Of a stretch of 7,652 nucleotides of DNA, positions 1 through 5,578 are shown one piece after another (the first letter of the stretch is position 1; the number at the start of each line of letters is the position of its first letter). Both the position numbers and the translations under genes were made by a program. Below the pieces are notes generated by a model. The model was given only the letters and a program-made list of their open reading frames with translations, had not been told where the DNA came from and did no database searches. Source of the DNA: Deltaproteobacteria bacterium (lineage in GTDB: Bacteria > Desulfobacterota > DSM-4660 > Desulfatiglandales > B25-G16); assembly GCA_019308645.1 (NCBI GenBank), contig JAFDHR010000161.1:1-7652 (forward strand), read 5' to 3'.

Positions 1-363
1 TGGATTAACAACAACGGCGATTCCATCTATGGCGAATTTGAACATCTTCAGCCCATACCTCTTTATTTCATTCTCCGTTGCCTTTCTTCCTGAATCTCCT
101 ATATCTACCAGGCCTTCTCCAACTTGCTTGATTCCCACGCCAGATCCACCTCCGGCAATAGTGATCTTGATATTGCGGTTCATGCGCATAATCCTCTTTG
201 CCGCCTCTTTCATTACTGGAATGTGGGCTGTGCCTCCAGCGATCCTGAGTGTTCCCTTTACACTTAGAAATGGGTCTAAATCCCCTGCAATAACGAGGGG
301 ATTTCCAGCCACCAAAAAAGCAAAAATGCTAATAAGTAAAGCCACCTTCAATTTGACTCTCAT
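1..363 (-). CDS. PstS-like phosphate ABC transporter substrate-binding protein (N-terminal part)
   Basis: The 121 visible codons read in frame from an ATG at 363 to the window edge, so the C-terminal part lies outside. An AGGAGG ribosome site sits just upstream (AAAGGAGGAATAACT before the ATG), which fixes the start. Residues 1-26 form a Sec signal peptide (basic MRVKLK, then a hydrophobic stretch ending near VIAG). The mature part follows the PBP_like_2/PstS pattern: GGTAHIP at 43-49, GGGSGVGIKQVGEGLVDIG at 71-89, then DSGR at 90-93. In PstS proteins these loops hold the phosphate oxyanion. The family captures phosphate in the periplasm for PstCAB; whether pstCAB follow is not visible. The visible loops match PstS better than TupA-type tungstate binders, but ligand specificity cannot be settled from this fragment. 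It is transcribed away from everything else here and is probably unrelated to the nickel genes. Confidence 0.85.
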   Translation of the reverse strand, partial: MRVKLKVALLISIFAFLVAGNPLVIAGDLDPFLSVKGTLRIAGGTAHIPVMKEAAKRIMRMNRNIKITIAGGGSGVGIKQVGEGLVDIGDSGRKATENEIKRYGLKMFKFAIDGIAVVVNP

Positions 364-471
364 AGTTATTCCTCCTTTCCTATATCTATTGGTTTTGCAA
401 ATACCTGTTTTTCACGGGCGCGCCCAGCACCTCTGCCCCCAGACTTTATCTTAAACGTCTTGGAAATTATA

Positions 472-488
472 TCCCGCCAGAGGCGGGA
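472..488. repeat. CCCGCC/GGCGGG hairpin (REP-like)
   Basis: TCCCGCC and GGCGGGA form a perfect 7-bp stem around a 3-base loop (AGA). The same CCCGCC...GGCGGG stem recurs with a different loop at 4326-4345, so this looks like a dispersed intergenic hairpin. On the minus strand it lies in the presumed 5' region of the pstS-like gene. On the plus strand it is followed only by a short A run, so it is not an intrinsic terminator for a plus-strand transcript. Confidence 0.55.
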
Positions 489-531
489 AAAACATAGGTC
501 TTTTTGCGTCTTTGATTTTATGTCCCCCACA

Positions 532-637
532 TGGATTGATGGAGTGTTGGAGTACTGGAGCAGTGGGTAGTAAGAGCAGCAAAATTATTTTCCCCTATCA
601 ATCCAGAACTCCATTCCTCCAATATTCCATTACTCCA
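532..637. repeat. Inverted-repeat element made of TGGAnnnn octamers
   Basis: The left arm (532-571) is five consecutive 8-base units: TGGATTGA, TGGAGTGT, TGGAGTAC, TGGAGCAG, TGGGTAGT. The right arm (598-637) is the same pattern on the opposite strand, read from 637 downwards as TGGAGTAA, TGGAATAT, TGGAGGAA, TGGAGTTC, TGGATTGA. The arms pair imperfectly around a 26-base centre. It is non-coding and resembles a short MITE-like or dispersed hairpin repeat. Confidence 0.7.
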
Positions 638-734
638 ATTGTGGAGCGGAGCCAAATTCAATGGCATATAAGCCAGTCTGAAAAATAATTGGAAAATTAT
701 GAAAATTATAAATGGAAGGAAATTAATTTTTCGG

Positions 735-784
735 CCTGACCTGTGCCTACCGAACCCGGGTAGAATTACTTGTCGTGCGTCAGG
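735..784. repeat. Nested stem structure of unknown role
   Basis: CCTGAC (735-740) is complementary to GTCAGG (779-784). Inside it, CTACC (747-751) pairs with GGTAG (759-763). The two stems could form a compact folded element in RNA or single-stranded DNA. There is no T run and no match to a riboswitch or tRNA that I recognise. Confidence 0.35.
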
Positions 785-1004
785 TATTCCCCGTTAGAAA
801 GTGTGGACAAGGACTTAAATAATGCCCAACCTTACTGATTTTTTTACCCTGCCATAGATGGCTGAGCCTTTTTTGTAATGGGGTAAAGCCGAAAAATTGA
901 TACATAGACAAGCTCTTTCTGGCAGGAAGTCTTTCTGCCAAACTCTATTCTTTTCGTTCAGGACTATTGTTTTTAAATTCTTTGAATATGTCAAATTCAT
1001 AATA

Positions 1005-1029
1005 GTTATAATGCTTTGTTGATTATAAC
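1005..1029. promoter_or_regulatory. Dyad upstream of the LysR gene, possible autoregulatory operator
   Basis: GTTATAAT (1005-1012) and ATTATAAC (1022-1029) are perfect inverted 8-mers separated by 9 bases and end 53 bases before the LysR start codon. LysR-type regulators usually bind an AT-rich dyad in their own promoter. The innermost symmetric T and A here are 9 bases apart, not the textbook T-N11-A, so the match is imperfect. I see no second full copy near the promoter of the downstream operon. Confidence 0.4.
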
Positions 1030-1082
1030 AGAAATTTATGGTAATTATTCCCGACAGGTCACTATATTAAGCGGGTTTTATT

Positions 1083-2054
1083 ATGAGTTATGATCAATTT
1101 AGGAATATTACCATTCAACAGATGGAATCCCTGATCTATCTGGTTAAGGAGGGAAGCTTCAGCCGTGCTGCTAAACGGGTGTTTCTAACCCAGCCATCCC
1201 TTACCAAGCACATTAAAAACTTAGAGGAGGCGATCAATGCCGTGATTGTCAACAGGGAAAATATGGGGATATCCTTAACGCCTGAGGGTAAGATCCTCTA
1301 CGATTATTCCAGAAGAATTTTAAAACTAAGAGATGAGGCAAAAGAAAAGATTTTAAGGATAAAGGAAAACGAATCAGGAAATATCTTTATCAGCGCAAGT
1401 ACCATACCTGCAACATATATCCTGCCTCAACTTTTGAATGAGTTCAAAAAGCTTTTTCCCGATATCCGGGCTTATATTCAAGCCAATGACAGTGAAGAGA
1501 GCCTTGGAATGATCCTGAATAATCAGGCAGAAATCGGCTTTATTGGTAAAAATACCTTAAATAAAAGATTAAATGTTAAACCTTTATGGAAGGATGAGAT
1601 AGTTTTAGCCGTACCCATGGATCATCCATGGCTAAAAAAGGATTATGTAACATTGGATGAGGTTTCAAAAGAACCCTTTATCATCAGAGAAATTGGTTCT
1701 GGGACAAGGGAAATCCTGGAAGAATACTTACTAAAAAATACTGACAGGAGTCTTTCCAGATTCAATATTGTCTGTGAAATGGGAAGCTCTGAAGCAGTCA
1801 AAGAGGCAATCATAGCCGGTCTCGGCGCCTCTATTCTTTCAATACATGCTATCAAAAGGGAATTAAAACAGGGGGTACTTATTGAGGTGCCGATTCAGGA
1901 CTGCACCATTCAAAGATATTTTTATCTGATTTATAAAAAGCAACTCAGTTTAATGCATCATCATAAGCTGTTTCTTTTAATGCATCATCATAAGCTGTTT
2001 CTGGAATTTGTAGAAAATTATAAACTCAGCTCTTCTGTGCAAATGTGGCAATAA
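1083..2054 (+). CDS. LysR-family transcriptional regulator (CysL-like)
   Basis: The 323-residue protein has an N-terminal winged helix-turn-helix (about residues 9-67) with the family pattern GSFSRAAKRVFLTQPSLTKHI and LTPEG. A two-lobed periplasmic-binding-like effector domain follows from about residue 93 (FISASTIPATYILP, IGFIGKN, REIGSGTRE, MGSSEAVKEAIIAGLGASILS). These features resemble CysL and related anaerobe LysR regulators; the effector is unknown. The ATG at 1083 places the HTH at the usual distance, but the ribosome site is weak. The C-terminus carries a perfect tandem duplication, LMHHHKLFL at residues 290-298 and 299-307, which makes two HHH clusters and slightly lengthens the protein. 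It lies in the same direction as, and directly upstream of, the nickel operon. Control of that operon is plausible from position only, because the operon has its own promoter and no copy of this gene's dyad. Confidence 0.9.
   Translation: MSYDQFRNITIQQMESLIYLVKEGSFSRAAKRVFLTQPSLTKHIKNLEEAINAVIVNRENMGISLTPEGKILYDYSRRILKLRDEAKEKILRIKENESGNIFISASTIPATYILPQLLNEFKKLFPDIRAYIQANDSEESLGMILNNQAEIGFIGKNTLNKRLNVKPLWKDEIVLAVPMDHPWLKKDYVTLDEVSKEPFIIREIGSGTREILEEYLLKNTDRSLSRFNIVCEMGSSEAVKEAIIAGLGASILSIHAIKRELKQGVLIEVPIQDCTIQRYFYLIYKKQLSLMHHHKLFLLMHHHKLFLEFVENYKLSSSVQMWQ
1949..2002 (+). repeat. Perfect 27-bp tandem duplication inside the LysR gene
   Basis: The unit at 1949-1975 is repeated base for base at 1976-2002. 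Being 27 bp, it keeps the frame and doubles the peptide LMHHHKLFL. Identity at every base, including silent positions, points to a recent duplication or an assembly artefact. Confidence 0.95.
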
Positions 2055-2073
2055 TATTTTTGGAAGATTTCTC

Positions 2074-2102
2074 TTGACAGCCTCCTTTTGAATCGCTATA
2101 CA
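2074..2102 (+). promoter_or_regulatory. Sigma70 promoter for the nickel-uptake operon leader
   Basis: TTGACA (2074-2079) matches the -35 consensus exactly. A 17-base spacer leads to TATACA (2097-2102), five of six matches to the -10 consensus. Transcription would start near 2109. It sits 20 bases after the LysR stop codon and about 270 bases before the porin start codon, so it gives the operon a promoter separate from the LysR gene. Confidence 0.7.
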
Positions 2103-2215
2103 ATCTGGGACAAAAAGAAATATTTGATCAGAAAGATCGAAGATTATTCCGGCTATCGAAGGCCAGATTTTAAGAACATAGTAAAGTAAAAACAGAATAA
2201 TAGTACGTAATAAAG

Positions 2216-2274
2216 GCCACGGAGGTCTTTTGCTCTGACAGGATTGGAGCAAATTATCTTCGTGGCTTTTTTTT
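2216..2274 (+). terminator. Intrinsic terminator with nested stems in the operon leader
   Basis: Outer arms GCCACG (2216-2221) and CGTGGC (2261-2266) pair and are followed at once by eight T residues (2267-2274). Between them a second perfect stem, TTTGCTC (2229-2235) with GAGCAAA (2247-2253), closes an 11-base loop. It could end the LysR transcript, but it also stands between the promoter at 2074-2102 and the porin gene, so read-through must occur or be regulated for the operon to be expressed from that promoter. Confidence 0.75.
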
Positions 2275-2288
2275 GGAGAAAGGGGGTG

Positions 2289-2354
2289 ATGAAAAATCGT
2301 TTATTATTGGAAAAGTGTTTCTTAGGTAAAAGCCCAACTATTTTAAATTATTAA
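2289..2354 (+). CDS. Possible 21-residue leader peptide
   Basis: ATG at 2289 opens a 21-codon frame (MKNRLLLEKCFLGKSPTILNY) that ends at TAA 2352-2354, 27 bases before the porin gene. A purine-rich GGAGAAAGGGGG lies directly upstream, though its G run is rather close to the ATG. The peptide resembles no family that I know and shows no run of a single regulatory amino acid. It may be chance. Confidence 0.2.
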   Translation: MKNRLLLEKCFLGKSPTILNY

Positions 2355-2381
2355 TAAAAATATATCTGGAGGAATAATGAC

Positions 2382-3527
2382 ATGAACCTTTTTAAGAAAA
2401 AAGTAATATTATTTATGGCGCTTGTTTTCCTCTGCTTCTTGATTCCTCAACCTGCCTCAAGCGAGGGAATGTCCAACTACGAGCTTGAACAGGAAATTAA
2501 GGCTCTGGAAGAAAAGATCGAAGGAGCCAGTGCTCTCTTAAATAAGCTTTCCTTTTCAGGCGCCATTGAACTTGACTATAGCTATGCAGATGACAGTAAC
2601 ATAGGAGACAATACAGTTAATGATTCCACCTCTGATCTTGATATCGGCACTGTTGAGTTAGGTCTTGAGGCGGCCTTTCATGAATATGTAACCGGTAATT
2701 TCATTCTGAAAGGTGAAGCCCTTGATACAGATGATGATAGGGTTTTCTGGGATGAGGCAACAATTAGCATACAGAAAGAAGAATTTCCAATCTATTTTGT
2801 TGGTGGTAAAAGAGGTCAACCCTTTGGTATGTTCGAAAGTCACCTGATCAATGATCCTATCACCCAGGACTGCTATGAAATCGCCAAAACAGGTGTAACC
2901 ATTGGGTACACTATAGAATCACTTGGTCTTGATATCTCAGCCACTATCTATAAGGGTGAGGAGCTTATGGGTCACCTTGTAGAGGCAGAATATGGGTTTG
3001 CAAGGGATAACAGTCCCGCCTATGAAGAGACAGATGATGTAAATTCATATATAGGAAATATTACAATCTCTCCTCTTGATGCTCTTATGCTATCAGCTTA
3101 TTACGATTCAGAGCCTGGAGATGGTGATCGAAACGAGACTGCTGGCATTAGTGCTCACTATGAGATTGGGATGGTTACATTGGATGCAGAATATATTGCT
3201 GCTCTTAGTAGAGAGAAAAATTTTACCGATAATAAGGAGTATAATGAATCTGCCTGGTTTATAGGTGTTGCCTATCAGGCTGCTGAACCCCTGGAAATTG
3301 CAGCCAGATATGAGACGTTCGATGATGATATTACAGGAGAGCAGGATGGTCATCTAACAGATAGATACAGTATAGGATTCACCTATGCACTCTTTGAAAA
3401 TGATAGTTTTGCTAATAACCTCATGGGTGAGTATAGGGTAAGCAATTTTGAGGTTGAACCAGGGAATCCAAATGGAGTGGACGATAAACTCAATGAGGCC
3501 TTTTTAAGGCTCGCAATAGAATTTTAA
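2382..3527 (+). CDS. LbtU-like outer-membrane porin
   Basis: The 381-residue protein begins with a Sec signal peptide (residues 1-27; basic FKKK, hydrophobic core, PASS before EG). A short coiled-coil segment follows (about 31-58, ELEQEIKALEEKIEGA), then a beta-barrel-like domain of alternating strands that ends in phenylalanine, the usual outer-membrane insertion signal. The pattern SDLDIGTVELGLEAAF, DEATISI, VGGKRGQPFGMFESHLINDP resembles LbtU, the TonB-independent siderophore porin of Legionella. The start follows GGAGG (2368-2372) with a 9-base gap. It is the first gene of the nickel ECF operon, 15 bases ahead of the DUF4198 gene. I infer that it lets nickel, or a nickel chelate, into the periplasm. 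A general or anion porin is the alternative, since the barrel alone does not reveal the substrate. Confidence 0.75.
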   Translation: MNLFKKKVILFMALVFLCFLIPQPASSEGMSNYELEQEIKALEEKIEGASALLNKLSFSGAIELDYSYADDSNIGDNTVNDSTSDLDIGTVELGLEAAFHEYVTGNFILKGEALDTDDDRVFWDEATISIQKEEFPIYFVGGKRGQPFGMFESHLINDPITQDCYEIAKTGVTIGYTIESLGLDISATIYKGEELMGHLVEAEYGFARDNSPAYEETDDVNSYIGNITISPLDALMLSAYYDSEPGDGDRNETAGISAHYEIGMVTLDAEYIAALSREKNFTDNKEYNESAWFIGVAYQAAEPLEIAARYETFDDDITGEQDGHLTDRYSIGFTYALFENDSFANNLMGEYRVSNFEVEPGNPNGVDDKLNEAFLRLAIEF

Positions 3528-3542
3528 AAGGAGGAATGAAAA

Positions 3543-4301
3543 ATGAAAAGATTGTTTATTGTAATGATAGTTAGTATATTTATTATTTTTTCGGCTGGAT
3601 CAGCCATGGCACATTATGGGATGCTAATACCATCTGATTCCATGGTTATGCAAAATGACAATAGAACTGTTAATCTTACGCTATCCTTTTCCCACCCTTT
3701 TGAGGGCGAAGGAATGGAGCTGATTAAGCCAGCTGTTTTTGGGGTCGTGGCGAATGGAAAAAAGGCAAATCTCTTGAAGACCTTAACAAAAACCAATGTC
3801 ATGGGGCATACTGCCTGGAAGACCTCGTATAAAATCAAGAGGCCAGGTGTGTATATGTTTTACATGGAGCCCAAGCCTTACTGGGAACCAGCCGAGGATT
3901 GTTACATTGTTCACTATACCAAAACGGTTGTAACCGCCTTCGGTGATGACGAGGGATGGGACCAGGAAATCGGACTCAAAACCGAGATCGTACCTCTGTC
4001 AAAACCCTATGGCCTATATGCAGGAAATGTTTTTCAGGGGATTGTAAAGCTGGATGGCAAACCAGTACCTTTTTGTGAGGTGGAAGTGGAGTACTATAAC
4101 AAGGATGGAAATGCCAAAGCACCCACAGATTACATGGTCACCCAGACTATCAAGGCAGATGTCAACGGGGTCTTTTCCTATGCAGCACCCAAGGCTGGGT
4201 GGTGGGGATTTGCCGCCCTGAATACATCTGAGGAGAAGATTAAGGGTAAGGACGTAGAAATTGGGGCAGTCCTCTGGGTTAAATTCCATGAGTGGAAATA
4301 G
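3543..4301 (+). CDS. nikK: Periplasmic DUF4198 protein of nickel ECF transporter (NikK type)
   Basis: This 252-residue secreted protein has a clear signal peptide (residues 1-23) ending in the signal peptidase site AMA before HYGMLIPSD. Cleavage there would leave His24 as the free N-terminus. The body matches the DUF4198 family: [12 protein letters not shown] with PAVFGVV near the front, then [30 protein letters not shown] and a final GWWGFAAL strand, suggesting beta-sandwich domains. NikK proteins occur with NikM and NikL in place of the small CbiN/NikN subunit of other nickel/cobalt ECF systems. The likely role is capture or delivery of Ni2+ to NikM at the outer face of the inner membrane. 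The ribosome site AAAGGAGG (3527-3534) overlaps the porin stop codon, so the two are probably co-translated. The symbol rests on family and gene order. Confidence 0.75.
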   Translation: MKRLFIVMIVSIFIIFSAGSAMAHYGMLIPSDSMVMQNDNRTVNLTLSFSHPFEGEGMELIKPAVFGVVANGKKANLLKTLTKTNVMGHTAWKTSYKIKRPGVYMFYMEPKPYWEPAEDCYIVHYTKTVVTAFGDDEGWDQEIGLKTEIVPLSKPYGLYAGNVFQGIVKLDGKPVPFCEVEVEYYNKDGNAKAPTDYMVTQTIKADVNGVFSYAAPKAGWWGFAALNTSEEKIKGKDVEIGAVLWVKFHEWK

Positions 4302-4309
4302 AAAATGTT

Positions 4310-4354
4310 AGTAGTCCGTTGCCTGCCCGCCGGCCAGCAGGCGGGTCAGTAGTC
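4310..4354. repeat. REP-like hairpin bounded by 7-bp direct repeats between nikK and nikM
   Basis: CCCGCC (4326-4331) and GGCGGG (4340-4345) form a GC stem. Alternatively GCCTGC (4321-4326) pairs with GCAGGC (4337-4342), so the element has two competing folds. AGTAGTC flanks it exactly on both sides (4310-4316 and 4348-4354), as a target-site duplication would. It lies in the 73-bp gap between nikK and nikM and lacks a T run, so it is not a terminator, but it may protect or cut the message. Confidence 0.6.
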
Positions 4355-4374
4355 AATTATATAGGTTAAAGAAA

Positions 4375-4992
4375 ATGCATATCTCTGAGGGAGTATTATC
4401 CGCACCCGTGCTTATCACGGGTGCGGTCCTGGCCGCAGCCGGGATCTCAGTTGGTTTAAAAAAAATGGATTACGAAAAGATCCCGCAGGTGGCGGTTCTA
4501 TCTTCTGCCTTTTTTGTGGCCTCATTGATCCATGTTCCTATTGGACCATCCAGTGTCCATCTTATCCTTAATGGTATAAACGGCCTTTTGCTTGGCTGGA
4601 TGTGTTTTCCTTCTATTTTAGTGGCCTTAGCCTTACAAGCAATCCTCTTTCAATTTGGAGGAATCACAGTCCTTGGAATCAATACTATGAATATGGCCCT
4701 ACCAGGTGTAATTTGTTATTATCTCTTTAGCAGATTAGTAAATCGAGAAAAAAGTCTTATGTCTTTAACTGCTGCCTTTGCATGTGGTTTTCTTTCTGTT
4801 TTATTTTCAGGTATCCTTGTGGCATTATCACTGCTTTTTACGGAACAATCATTTATTTCAGTTGCCAGGCTGATCGTAGTGGCCCACCTACCTATAATGA
4901 TTATCGAGGGAATTATTACACTATTTTGTGTGGCATTTTTGCATAGGGTAAAACCTGAACTTTTGGGAGGTATCTATGGAAAAGCGACATAA
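4375..4992 (+). CDS. nikM: NikM/CbiM substrate-binding S-component of nickel ECF transporter
   Basis: The 205-residue integral membrane protein has about six hydrophobic segments. It starts with MHISEG, the hallmark of CbiM/NikM, in which the N-terminal amine and His2 bind the metal. The second conserved ligand region is HVPIGPSSVHLILNG, with His53 and His62. LQAILFQFGGITVLGINTMNMALPG is the other signature block. The HVPIGPSSVHL form resembles nickel-specific NikM rather than cobalt CbiM, which supports Ni2+ as substrate, although only transport tests can settle it. The start must be this ATG, because His2 has to be the second residue. The ribosome site is weak. A perfect 11-bp stem-loop lies within codons 9-17. 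The 3' end overlaps nikL by 17 bases. Confidence 0.9.
   Translation: MHISEGVLSAPVLITGAVLAAAGISVGLKKMDYEKIPQVAVLSSAFFVASLIHVPIGPSSVHLILNGINGLLLGWMCFPSILVALALQAILFQFGGITVLGINTMNMALPGVICYYLFSRLVNREKSLMSLTAAFACGFLSVLFSGILVALSLLFTEQSFISVARLIVVAHLPIMIIEGIITLFCVAFLHRVKPELLGGIYGKAT
4400..4426 (+). promoter_or_regulatory. Perfect 11-bp stem-loop inside the start of nikM
   Basis: CCGCACCCGTG (4400-4410) and CACGGGTGCGG (4416-4426) are exact complements around a 5-base loop (CTTAT). The GC-rich stem begins 25 bases after the first base of the nikM start codon. No T run follows, so it is not a terminator. It could slow initiation on nikM or form a block to 3' exonucleases. Confidence 0.6.
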
Positions 4993-5575
4993 TAGTACCA
5001 TGTATTTACTAATCCTTTTCTTCGCATCTATCCTTATAATTTTTACCAGCCTGCCTGTCTTGGCCCACAAGGTGATCATCTTTGCATGGGTTGAGGGAGA
5101 CACTGTATTCACCGAGAGTAAGTTTAGCGGCGGAAGAGAGGCTACCGGTGCCCAGGTTCGTGTTTTTGATAAGGAGGGAACGCAACTCTTAGAAGGGAAA
5201 ACGGATAATAAAGGGGAATTTTCATTCAAGATACCCAAAATAACTGATCTAAGGATTGTGCTCAATGCAGCCATGGGCCATAAAGCAGAATGGAGAATAC
5301 CGGAATCAGAGATCCAGGAAGCAGGTGGTGTTTCAGAGAAAAAAAGAACTGGCGAATCTTTCCAGCCTATAGATGTTGGTTTAAGTAAGGAAGAGATCAA
5401 GGAGCTTATTGAGGAGTCCTTAGATCGGAAACTCAGGCCAATTGTCAAAATGATGACTGAATCACAGTCTAAAGAACCTTCTGTAACTGAAATATTAGGT
5501 GGCATTGGGTATATCTTTGGCCTTATGGGTGTAGCAATATATTTTAAAAACAGAGGAAAAAAAGGCGTGAGGTAA
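4976..5575 (+). CDS. nikL: NikL, membrane-anchored periplasmic component of nickel ECF transporter
   Basis: The 199-residue protein has an N-terminal signal segment (about residues 9-30) ending LPVLA before HKVIIFAWVEGD. If it is cleaved there, His31 becomes the N-terminus. A transthyretin/Cna-B-like beta domain follows (GAQVRVFDKEGTQLLEG, then DNKGEFSFKIPK, then AAMGHKAEW, about residues 55-105). After it come a charged linker and helix with LSKEEIKELIEESLDRKL, then one C-terminal membrane segment (about 171-191) and a basic tail. This is the NikL arrangement found next to NikM in operons lacking CbiN/NikN. It probably helps NikM load Ni2+ from outside. The start is set by GGGAGG at 4965-4970, five bases before the ATG, inside the end of nikM. 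The frame ends three bases before nikQ. Confidence 0.75.
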   Translation: MEKRHNSTMYLLILFFASILIIFTSLPVLAHKVIIFAWVEGDTVFTESKFSGGREATGAQVRVFDKEGTQLLEGKTDNKGEFSFKIPKITDLRIVLNAAMGHKAEWRIPESEIQEAGGVSEKKRTGESFQPIDVGLSKEEIKELIEESLDRKLRPIVKMMTESQSKEPSVTEILGGIGYIFGLMGVAIYFKNRGKKGVR

Positions 5576-5578
5576 ACC

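Larger units (their letters stand above)
364..1082. other. Repeat-rich intergenic region without a convincing gene
   Basis: This 719-bp stretch separates the divergent pstS-like and LysR genes. I find no reading frame with a ribosome site and recognisable protein. It contains a short GC hairpin (472-488), an octamer-based inverted repeat (532-637), a nested stem structure (735-784) and a dyad just before the LysR gene (1005-1029). A minus-strand frame at 815-1000 has no Shine-Dalgarno sequence and I do not call it. Promoters for both flanking genes must lie here, but none is clear. Confidence 0.6.
2109..2381 (+). promoter_or_regulatory. Long 5' leader of the nickel operon, candidate attenuator
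   Basis: The predicted transcript has about 270 untranslated bases and meets a strong intrinsic terminator about 165 bases from its start. Upstream of the terminator, CGAAGAT (2138-2144) is fully complementary to ATCTTCG (2256-2262), with three further pairs after one mismatch. That pairing would take the inner 3' arm and the first two bases of the outer 3' arm of the terminator, as an antiterminator would. A direct repeat ATCGAAG (2136-2142 and 2155-2161) offers a second, shorter partner. I recognise no known riboswitch class. The alternative is that 2109-2274 is a free-standing small RNA. Confidence 0.45.

Noticed and set aside
29..454. Plus-strand 141-codon open frame
   Set aside because: It lies opposite the pstS-like gene, which has a strong ribosome site, a signal peptide and family motifs. 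The plus frame is proline- and serine-rich without any of these.
532..637. CRISPR array
   Set aside because: The repeat period is only 8 bases, with no spacers and inverted arms.
815..1000. Minus-strand 61-codon frame
   Set aside because: There is no ribosome site before its ATG and no recognisable family; the frame lies in the hairpin-bearing intergenic region.
1977..2252. Minus-strand 91-codon frame
   Set aside because: It spans the end of the LysR gene, the sigma70 promoter and half of the terminator, and resembles no family.
2109..2381. Known riboswitch (cobalamin, NiCo or molybdenum cofactor) in the operon leader
   Set aside because: I looked for their conserved core sequences and found none, so only an unnamed attenuator is proposed.
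2074..2381. NikR operator at the nickel promoter
   Set aside because: No GTATGA-type inverted half-sites are present near the promoter. The TTTGATC/GATCGAA dyad at 2123-2140 is not a NikR site.
4921..5505. Minus-strand 194-codon frame
   Set aside because: It is antisense to nikL, has serine-rich low-information sequence and no family features. NikL has a clear ribosome site and domains.
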